A stretch of 64,000 nt of DNA from [Mycobacterium] fortunisiensis (GTDB taxonomy: Bacteria > Actinomycetota > Actinomycetes > Mycobacteriales > Mycobacteriaceae), in contig NZ_VOMB01000001.1 of NCBI RefSeq assembly GCF_019050325.1, forward strand, positions 1 through 64,000. The letters are read 5' to 3'. Within the stretch, counting starts at the first letter, position 1; each line of letters begins with the position of its first letter. The notes beneath the pieces were generated by a model. The model was not told the DNA's origin. It did not search any database and saw only the letters and a program-made list of their open reading frames with translations. Below are positions 55,721 to 64,000 of this stretch, in pieces. The translations under genes were made by a program, and so were the position numbers.

Positions 55721-57385
55721 GTGAGCTCGACAACTCCGGCCACCTCGCCGGTGGTCCTGCAGGGCGTGCCGGTGGTGCCCGGGCGGCAGTGTGCCCCGGT
55801 GATCCGGCCGGGCCGCGCGCCGGCCTACGACGGCGCGGCAGCCGATCTGGCCCTACCGGACCGCGCGGCCGAGACCGCCCGGTTCGGTGCGGCGGTGACG
55901 GCCGTGTCGGCGCGGTTGCGGGAGCGGGCCGCGCACGCCACCGGTGTGGCCGCCCAGGTGCTCGATGCGCACGCCACGCTGGCCGGTGACCGGGCCTGGT
56001 GCGCGGCCGTCGACAAGCGGATCGACGCCGGAACACCCGCGGTGCGCGCCGTCGTGGAAGCCACCGCCGAGTTCGCGGCGATGCTCACCAAACTGGGTGG
56101 GTTGATGGCCGAACGGGTCAGCGATCTGAACGACATCCGCGACCGCGTGCTGGCCGAGCTCCGCGGCGTTTCCGAATCGGTGGTACCGCGGCCGCTCGTC
56201 CCGTCGATCCTGATTGCCGAGGATCTGGCCCCCGCCGATGCCGCGGGCTTGGATCCGGCCCTGGTGATCGGACTGGCCACCGCGCAGGGCGGCCCGACCG
56301 GCCACACCGCGATCATCGCCCGGGAGCTCGGCATCCCGTGTGTGGTGGCGGTCGGCGGGCTCGACGCGGTACCGCCGGGAGCGACGGTGCTGTTGGACGG
56401 CGCGGCGGGCACGCTGACCGTCGACCCTGATCCTGTGCAGCCGCCCCGGCTGCCGGAGACCCCCGCGTGGACCGGGCCCGGGGCCACCGCCGATGGGCAT
56501 CGCGTCGCGCTGCTGGCCAACCTGACCGATGTGCCCAACGCAGATGTGCGGGCCGAGGGGGTGGGTCTGTTGCGCACCGAGCTGTGTTTCCTGGATCGCG
56601 ACGACGAGCCCACGCTCGCCGAGCAGAGTGCCCGCTACCGGCGGGTGCTCGAGGCGTTCGGCGGGCGTCGCGTGGTGATCCGCACGCTCGACGCCGGCTC
56701 GGACAAGCCGCTGCGCTTTGTGGGGCAGGAGCCTGAGCCGAACCCGGCGCTCGGGGTCCGCGGCATCCGCACGGCCGCGGGCAATCCCGGTCTGCTGACC
56801 CGCCAGCTGGCCGCGATCGCGGCAGGGGCCGAGGCCACTGGGGAGCGGCCGTGGGTGATGGCGCCGATGGTGACCACGGTCGATGAAGCGAAATACTTTG
56901 CCGCGCAGGCGCGGTCATACGGGCTCAGTCCAGGCGTGATGATCGAGGTGCCCGCCGCGGCGCTGCTGGCCGACCGAATCCTGGAGCACGTCGAGTTCCT
57001 GTCGATCGGGACGAACGACCTGGCGCAGTACACGATGGCCGCCGACCGGACCTCGGCCGGGTTGGCGGCCCTCACCGATCCGTGGCAGCCCGCGGTGCTG
57101 AGGTTGGTGGCGTCGGTGGCACGGTCCGGGGCCGATGCGGGCAAGCCGGTCGGGGTGTGTGGTGAGGCCGCGGCGGATCCGCTGCTGGCGGCGGTGCTGG
57201 TGGGGTTCGGGGTGTCCTCGCTGTCGATGGCCCCGGCGGCGATTGCGCCGGTGGGGGCGCAACTCGCGCAGTTCACGGCGGCGCAGTGCCGTGCCGCCGC
57301 CGACGCCGTGCTGGCCGCGGCCACCGCGGCGGATGCCCGTGCTGCCGCGCTCGAGCTCCTCAACCCGGGGCGAGCAGACAGTTAG
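55721..57385 (+). CDS. ptsI: PTS enzyme I
   Basis: A 554-residue enzyme I that uses phosphoenolpyruvate to phosphorylate HPr. The active-site histidine lies in G-P-T-G-H-T-A-I-I-A-R; the PEP-binding barrel shows S-I-G-T-N-D-L-A-Q-Y and the C-terminal C-G-E-A-A-A-D. GTG at 55721 is chosen because family similarity starts there; the frame is open for 157 codons upstream without EI-like residues. It is divergent from ptsH. Length is slightly below the usual 570. Confidence 0.93.
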   Translation: MSSTTPATSPVVLQGVPVVPGRQCAPVIRPGRAPAYDGAAADLALPDRAAETARFGAAVTAVSARLRERAAHATGVAAQVLDAHATLAGDRAWCAAVDKRIDAGTPAVRAVVEATAEFAAMLTKLGGLMAERVSDLNDIRDRVLAELRGVSESVVPRPLVPSILIAEDLAPADAAGLDPALVIGLATAQGGPTGHTAIIARELGIPCVVAVGGLDAVPPGATVLLDGAAGTLTVDPDPVQPPRLPETPAWTGPGATADGHRVALLANLTDVPNADVRAEGVGLLRTELCFLDRDDEPTLAEQSARYRRVLEAFGGRRVVIRTLDAGSDKPLRFVGQEPEPNPALGVRGIRTAAGNPGLLTRQLAAIAAGAEATGERPWVMAPMVTTVDEAKYFAAQARSYGLSPGVMIEVPAAALLADRILEHVEFLSIGTNDLAQYTMAADRTSAGLAALTDPWQPAVLRLVASVARSGADAGKPVGVCGEAAADPLLAAVLVGFGVSSLSMAPAAIAPVGAQLAQFTAAQCRAAADAVLAAATAADARAAALELLNPGRADS

Positions 57386-57414
57386 GTACCCGGAATTGGC
57401 TGTTCCGGGGTACC
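57385..57414. terminator. Inverted repeat at the ptsI stop
   Basis: GGTACCCGGAA (57385-57395) and TTCCGGGGTACC (57403-57414) pair with one bulged base over a 7-nt loop; the left arm begins in the stop codon. It would end the ptsI transcript. Confidence 0.5.
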
Positions 57415-57419
57415 GCAGC

Positions 57420-57444
57420 TGGGGGCCCCTCCCGCTTGCGGGGG
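57420..57444. repeat. Short GC-rich palindromic element
   Basis: A compact element with GGGGGCCCC followed by CCCGC-TT-GCGGG (57431-57442). I recall similar short palindromes scattered between mycobacterial genes, but cannot confirm copy number from this window. It may instead be part of the ptsI terminator. Confidence 0.35.
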
Positions 57445-57560
57445 ACTGCTCGGCGAGGGGAATCAACCACGGGGAAGGCGGGGCACCGGCAACGACGGGG
57501 AATAATCGGACCGGAGTCCGGTTATATCTGGCATCAGAGTACGCAAACAGGAGGTAGGCG

Positions 57561-58535
57561 ATGCCAGCCATCACCGCAGACACCTTGACCCTGCCGCGCG
57601 TCGCGGCAGCTCAGGCGTCGGACACCGAACGCCCGGTGCGCTCGGTCACCACCGGTCCGCGCGGATTCGAGGGTGAGGGATTCCCCGTCGTCCGGGCCTT
57701 CGGCGGCGTCAGCGCTGCCGATCTCGACCCGTTCGTCCACATGGACCAGATGGGTGAGGTGGAATACCAGCCCGGCGAGGCGCGGGGCACCGATTGGCAC
57801 CCGCACCGAGGATTCGAAACCGTCACCTACATGATCGACGGCCGCTTCGCACACCAGGATTCACACGGCGGCGGCGGTCTGATCACCGACGGTGCCACGC
57901 AGTGGATGACCGCGGGATCGGGAATCCTGCACATCGAAACCCCGCCGGCCGAACTCGTCGACAGCGGCGGCACGTTCCACGGCATCCAGCTGTGGGTGAA
58001 CCTGCCCCGCAAGGACAAGTTCGCCACCCCGCGCTACCAGGCCATCGAGGGCGGCGACGCCACGTTGCTGTCCTCGCAAGACGGCGGCGCCCTGGTCCGC
58101 ATCATCGCCGGCGACATCGACGGGAAAACCGGGCCGGGCAGCACACACACCCCGATCACGTTGGCGCACGCCACGATTGAGCCCGGGGCGCAGCTCAATC
58201 TGCCGTGGAACCGCGAGTTCAACGCGTTGGTGTACGTCCTGAGCGGACGCGGCAGCGTCGGCCCGGTGGGCCATCCGATCCATCAGGGCCAACTCGCCGT
58301 GCTCGGTCCGGGTGACCGGATCACCGTGTCGGCCGAACCCACCCAGGATTCGCACCGCCCCGCGATGGAGGTTCTGCTGTTGGGCGGCAAGCCCATCCGT
58401 GAACCCGTCTTCCACTACGGGCCGTTCGTGATGAACTCGAAGGCCGAGCTCATCCAGGCGCTGGAGGATTATCAGGCCGGCAAGTTCGGCCAGATTCCGC
58501 CGGACGCCCTGATGCCGCACCGTCCGCTCAACTAA
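57561..58535 (+). CDS. Pirin family protein (second of two in the window)
   Basis: A 324-residue pirin with the metal-binding blocks D-W-H-P-H-R-G-F-E-T-V and W-M-T-A-G-S-G-I-L-H-I-E, plus a C-terminal cupin half. AGGAGG precedes the ATG at 57561. It is divergent in sequence from the pirin at 29598-30563. Like that gene it ends in an overlap with a convergent neighbour (the FUSC gene, 4 nt). Confidence 0.9.
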   Translation: MPAITADTLTLPRVAAAQASDTERPVRSVTTGPRGFEGEGFPVVRAFGGVSAADLDPFVHMDQMGEVEYQPGEARGTDWHPHRGFETVTYMIDGRFAHQDSHGGGGLITDGATQWMTAGSGILHIETPPAELVDSGGTFHGIQLWVNLPRKDKFATPRYQAIEGGDATLLSSQDGGALVRIIAGDIDGKTGPGSTHTPITLAHATIEPGAQLNLPWNREFNALVYVLSGRGSVGPVGHPIHQGQLAVLGPGDRITVSAEPTQDSHRPAMEVLLLGGKPIREPVFHYGPFVMNSKAELIQALEDYQAGKFGQIPPDALMPHRPLN

Positions 58536-60688
58536 CCCACCGCCTCGGCGGGCTGCGGGTAGAGCAGCTCGAGCTCGCCGAGATGTGCAGCCGCCGTCAC
58601 CAGCGGCAGGGCCGCCGAGACCGCCAGGTCGGTTTCGGTGGCCTCGGCGCGCAGTGACGTCACGAAGGTCTCGCCGATCGGTACCCACACCGAGGTGGCG
58701 TCGGCGCCGGTGAGCCGGGCGCAGATGGCCCGGGTGTGCTCTTCGATGATCGCGGCGGTCTGCGGATAGACGCCCAGCGGCGGGGGCACGATGTCGGCGA
58801 TCAACTCGGCCGCGGCCCGCACCCGGATGGCCCGGTTGGCCGCCCGCACCACCGGGGCACGCTGGTCGGAGGGGCCGCCGTTCTCCGAAAGGTAGTGTCG
58901 CACCGCATCATCGAGGGTGCGGGTGGCGGCCAGGGCGTCGTGGCCCAGTGCGATGACGCGGTCGGTGGCCTCTTCGGAGGCGCCCCGGGTCACCCGCAGC
59001 ACCGCCGCTTTGAGGAACCGCGCCCCCGCCTGGCGGGCCCGGTCGACCGCCGTCGACACCGACGCCGTCGCGCCACGCGGCCACAACAGCAACGACATGG
59101 CGATGCCCACCAGCGCGCCGACCACCACGTCTTCGACCCGCACCAGCCCCACCCGCCAACCGGTCGGCACGATCAGGTTGAAGTTGATCAGCACCATCAT
59201 GGTGAACGCGGCCTGCCCGGCGATGAACGAGCCGACCTCGGGCACGTAGGCAGAGCCAAATGCCACGACGGGCAACAGGATCCACATCACCACGGGATCC
59301 ACCCCGACGAACTCGATGAGCACCGCGCCCAGGACGAAGCCGATGGCGGTGCCGGCGACGGCACGCAGCACGCGCGTCCCGGTGGTCAGCGCGCTGCTGC
59401 GCAGCACCGACATCGCACCCAGTACCACCCAGAAGCCGTGCTGCACCGGGAACACGTGCGTGACACCCACCGCCAGCGCCAGTCCCAGCCCGGTGCGCAG
59501 GCTGTTGCGCAGCACCACGGCCCGGCCGGTGACCAGGCCCCTGGCGATCGCGGTGACGGCGAGGGTCTCGGGCATCACCCAGTCAGCGGTGCCGGTTTCC
59601 GGCAGCCGCCGCCCCAGCACCCGGGCCCACACCGGTCGGGCGTCGGCCAGCGCGGCGTTGCGGATCACCCGGCCGGTCACGGCGATGGTGGCCGAGATGG
59701 TGCGCCGAATGAGCAGGCCGCGGCCCAACTCGACGGCCGCTTCGTCGTCGGCGGTGTCCAGGATCTGGGTGATCTCGTCGCGGTAATTGCCCTGGGCCAC
59801 GGTGCGCTGCTCGGTCAGCGCGGCCCGCAGGTCGGCCTCCCGTGCCGCGCGCACGGACCGATCGGCGGTCTGCAACAGGGCGGCGCTGTCGCGTAGCACC
59901 CGCACCGCCGGGGTGCGCATGGAGCCGAGCAGGGCCGCGGTGTCGTCGGTGACCTGATCGCAGATCCAGCCCAGATCGTCGACGACGCGCACCAGGGCGC
60001 GGCTGCCGGCGGTGAGCGCGACGGGGCGGTAATCGGCGCCGAGAAAGCTGGCGTACAGGGCGTTCATTGCCCGGGTCACGTCGCGGTCGGTGGCCGCGCC
60101 GTCGAGGCGGTCGGCCAGCAGCCGGCACACCCGGGCCGCGTAGCGCCGCAGTTCGTCGTGATGGCGGGGCCGGAACAGGAACAGCGCCGCGGGCACGCAG
60201 ATCACCAGCGCGATCAGCCAGCCCAGCAGCCGGTCGGGAATTGGGCCGACGGGCGTACACAGCGGCAGCACGAACAACAGCAGGGTGGCGCGCTGCCCGG
60301 CGGCGACGATCTCGCTGAGCACCCCGGAGAACATCACCACCACGCCGACGACGAACATCGCCACCACGCTCAGCCACGGGTGCGGAGCCAGCACGGTGCC
60401 GAGCACGATCAGCACGAGGCCGTTGAGTGCCAGGCCGGCGTAGGCCAGGGCGCGGGCCGGGCGGTTGCCGGGGAAATCGGCGGTGATGAGCAGGGAGACC
60501 GCGCCGAAGATGGCGAACAGCGGGGTCTGGGACCCGCCGCCGAGGGCGAATCCGGCGGCGGCTGCGATGGGGAGGACGATCGCGGCCCGCAGCGCGCGGC
60601 GCAGTGCGTCGTAGTCGGGGTCCTTGGTGCGCAGACGATCGCGCAGGCGGTCGGCTGTCCGGCGCCAGATCGCGGCCGGGGTCAGCAT
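58532..60688 (-). CDS. FUSC-family inner-membrane transporter
   Basis: A 718-residue protein with two membrane blocks of about five or six helices each (about 30-165 and 360-500), each followed by a soluble helical domain, the layout of FUSC/aromatic-acid exporters. ATG at 60688 is chosen because the first membrane block then begins about 30 residues in; the much longer open frame merely runs antisense through the TetR region. It lies 11 nt after the TetR gene and is probably under its control. Substrate unknown. Confidence 0.85.
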   Translation of the reverse strand: MLTPAAIWRRTADRLRDRLRTKDPDYDALRRALRAAIVLPIAAAAGFALGGGSQTPLFAIFGAVSLLITADFPGNRPARALAYAGLALNGLVLIVLGTVLAPHPWLSVVAMFVVGVVVMFSGVLSEIVAAGQRATLLLFVLPLCTPVGPIPDRLLGWLIALVICVPAALFLFRPRHHDELRRYAARVCRLLADRLDGAATDRDVTRAMNALYASFLGADYRPVALTAGSRALVRVVDDLGWICDQVTDDTAALLGSMRTPAVRVLRDSAALLQTADRSVRAAREADLRAALTEQRTVAQGNYRDEITQILDTADDEAAVELGRGLLIRRTISATIAVTGRVIRNAALADARPVWARVLGRRLPETGTADWVMPETLAVTAIARGLVTGRAVVLRNSLRTGLGLALAVGVTHVFPVQHGFWVVLGAMSVLRSSALTTGTRVLRAVAGTAIGFVLGAVLIEFVGVDPVVMWILLPVVAFGSAYVPEVGSFIAGQAAFTMMVLINFNLIVPTGWRVGLVRVEDVVVGALVGIAMSLLLWPRGATASVSTAVDRARQAGARFLKAAVLRVTRGASEEATDRVIALGHDALAATRTLDDAVRHYLSENGGPSDQRAPVVRAANRAIRVRAAAELIADIVPPPLGVYPQTAAIIEEHTRAICARLTGADATSVWVPIGETFVTSLRAEATETDLAVSAALPLVTAAAHLGELELLYPQPAEAVG

Positions 60689-60699
60689 GTTCGCCGATG

Positions 60700-61275
60700 T
60701 TAGACCGGTTGGTCGGATCCGGTGGCCGGTGTGAACCGGCCCGATTCGAGCGTGTCCCGCATCTGGGTGGTGATCCACTGCAGGGCGTTGGTGTCGCGCG
60801 GCAGGGTGCTCTGCTCGAAACCGACGATGAGGTAGATACCCCACGCGGCGAAGCACTCGGCGGTGCGCTTGTCGCCGATGAGCTCGAGCGCGGATTCGTA
60901 GATGATGTCGAAACGCATCTGGTCCACCACGGCCTGCACGGCGTAGACCTCGGCGTCCAGGGAGCTCCAGACCCGGATGGCGGCCTCGGCGCCATGCGGC
61001 AGGGCGAGTGCTTCGCCGATGATGCTCTCGATGCGGTGGTGCGCATCCTGGTCGGCCCGCAGGGACTCGACCACCCGCTGGGTGCGGGCCTCGCGCCAGT
61101 GGGCGATCAGCTCGCGCGTGTAGGACGCCCAGTTGGGGAAGTAGTGGTAGAACGAGCCGGTCGTGACGCCGAGCCGGTTGCACACCTCGGCCAGCTTGAG
61201 GCCTCCGTAGCCGAGGTCGGACAGTACGTCCAACCCGGTTTCGAAGTAAGCCTCCCGTGAAACGCCCCCCGCCAT
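60700..61275 (-). CDS. TetR-family regulator of the FUSC operon
   Basis: A 191-residue TetR repressor. The N-terminal helix-turn-helix shows L-A-E-V-C-N-R-L-G-V-T-T-G-S-F-Y-H-Y-F. The C-terminal ligand domain is helical with several Trp. ATG at 61275 is chosen; a TTG 9 nt upstream is also in frame. It is followed closely by the FUSC transporter and is divergent from a second TetR gene. It probably responds to the exported compound. Confidence 0.88.
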   Translation of the reverse strand: MAGGVSREAYFETGLDVLSDLGYGGLKLAEVCNRLGVTTGSFYHYFPNWASYTRELIAHWREARTQRVVESLRADQDAHHRIESIIGEALALPHGAEAAIRVWSSLDAEVYAVQAVVDQMRFDIIYESALELIGDKRTAECFAAWGIYLIVGFEQSTLPRDTNALQWITTQMRDTLESGRFTPATGSDQPV

Positions 61276-61397
61276 GGCGGACAACGGTAGTTCGTCGTCG
61301 ATCTGACGGTGCGACTGGGTTTGCTGGCGGGCGGGTTTGGCGCCGCGCGAAAAAATCAGCGTCGGGCCCCCAACTTGACGTGTGGCACAATTTCAAC

Positions 61398-62033
61398 GTG
61401 GAGCACATCGCGAGTCGAGGACCGGGACGTCCCCCGGCAGCAAAGGCAGCGGAGACACGTGAGCGCATCCTGCATGCTGCCCAGGAAGTTTTCAGCGAAC
61501 TTGGATACGACGCAGCTACATTTCAGGCAATCGCCATTCGTGCCGATCTCACCCGCCCAGCGATCAACCACTATTTCAGTAGCAAACGTGTTCTGTACCG
61601 CGATGTGGTGGAGCAGGCCCATGCCAAGTTGATGGCCGCCGCCCTTGCCAAAACGCAGGAAGCCAGCACGTTACTGAGCCGGATTTCGGCGGTGTTCGCT
61701 GCGGCGATGGACACCGAATCCACGGACCGTTCGGCGGCTGCTTTCCTGGTCACGTCGGTGCTGGAATCGCAGCGTCATCCCGAACTGGTTTCCGAGGAGC
61801 ACGACGCGCTGGCCAGCTCGCGGAAGTTCGTCACGTGGGCGGTCAACGATGCGATCGAAAAGGGTGAATTGAGCGCGGACACGGACATCCCGGCGATCGT
61901 CGAGATGTTGGTCGCGGTGATGTGGGGGATGGGCTTTTACGCCGGTTACGTGGGTGATCGCGACGAGCTGGCGGTCATCGTGGACAAGTTCGAGCTGCTG
62001 ATGGCGAACAAGCTCTGGCAGCTGCGCGATTGA
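61398..62033 (+). CDS. TetR-family transcription regulator
   Basis: A 211-residue TetR protein from GTG at 61398, where the family sequence begins (G-R-P-P-A-A-K-A-A-E-T-R-E-R-I-L). The recognition helix region reads T-R-P-A-I-N-H-Y-F. The C-terminal domain resembles the mycobacterial regulators that sit next to methyltransferases or lipid genes. The open frame begins much earlier but that part is antisense to the other TetR gene. It is followed by two methyltransferase genes. Confidence 0.88.
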   Translation: MEHIASRGPGRPPAAKAAETRERILHAAQEVFSELGYDAATFQAIAIRADLTRPAINHYFSSKRVLYRDVVEQAHAKLMAAALAKTQEASTLLSRISAVFAAAMDTESTDRSAAAFLVTSVLESQRHPELVSEEHDALASSRKFVTWAVNDAIEKGELSADTDIPAIVEMLVAVMWGMGFYAGYVGDRDELAVIVDKFELLMANKLWQLRD

Positions 62034-62104
62034 CGCCTCGTCGGCGTGAGGTAGCACACACTACCGTATAGCTTGGCTAACTATTCGGTAGGATGGTTGG
62101 GCAA

Positions 62105-63996
<1,892 letters not shown>

Positions 63997-64000
63997 GCGT

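Noticed and set aside
60689..61468. N-terminal extension of the FUSC frame by 260 codons
   Set aside because: The extension overlaps the same-strand TetR gene in another frame and shows no FUSC similarity; the membrane protein starts naturally at 60688.

Overview
The window is high-GC actinobacterial DNA and comes from a mycobacterium, most likely a fast-growing Mycolicibacterium. The evidence is a complete ESX-1 type VII secretion locus (about 31.1-55.2 kb) in the order whiB6, espM, espE, espF, espG1, espH, eccA1, eccB1, eccCa1, eccCb1, PE35, PPE68, esxB, esxA, espI, eccD1, with mycP1-eccE1-espB-espL on the opposite strand. EccC split into two polypeptides and the EspE/F/G/H set identify ESX-1 rather than another ESX system. 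No espJ or espK lies between eccD1 and espL.

The left end (1-18.7 kb) is an accessory defence island with visibly lower GC and patchy gene density. It starts with a probable IS21-family terminus and an operator-like double palindrome. A plus-strand operon follows: two different hsdM genes, hsdS, hsdR, a SIR2-fold (DUF4917-type) protein and then, after a gap, an ApeA/HEPN-type protein. Facing it on the minus strand are an uncharacterised gene overlapping a second ApeA/HEPN gene, and an unusual fusion of a mycobacterial HU domain to a PD-(D/E)XK-like nuclease domain. A scar zone follows, with a DUF6636 lipoprotein, a decayed IS3-type transposase and a truncated Doc toxin, and then an intact DUF1778-GNAT toxin-antitoxin pair whose perfect palindrome covers the antitoxin start codon.

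From 18.8 to 31 kb the DNA looks like mycobacterial core or long-resident sequence: an orphan ESX-type substrate with a YxxxD signal convergent to a lipoprotein and a WXG-containing DUF1023 hydrolase, rmlA, a DODA-type dioxygenase, a three-gene operon (Fn3-like protein, GAP1-type protein, TRAFAC GTPase) resembling predicted NTP-dependent conflict or signalling systems, a PPOX enzyme, a pirin and a tiny double-DivIVA-domain protein.

In the ESX-1 locus, whiB6 and espM are divergent across a 388-bp intergenic region rich in inverted repeats. An additional EspI-like ATPase lies between espM and espE. EccB1, EccCa1/Cb1, EccD1 and EccE1 form the membrane machine, EccA1 and EspG1 handle substrates, MycP1 is the protease, and EsxA/EsxB, PE35/PPE68, EspE/F and EspB are substrates. 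Strong hairpins lie after esxA and between the convergent eccD1 and espL genes.

The right end (55.3-64 kb) carries divergent ptsH and ptsI without sugar-specific PTS genes beside them, a second pirin, a TetR-FUSC transporter operon, another TetR regulator and two tandem LCM-type SAM-dependent methyltransferases. I saw no tRNA, rRNA or CRISPR array.
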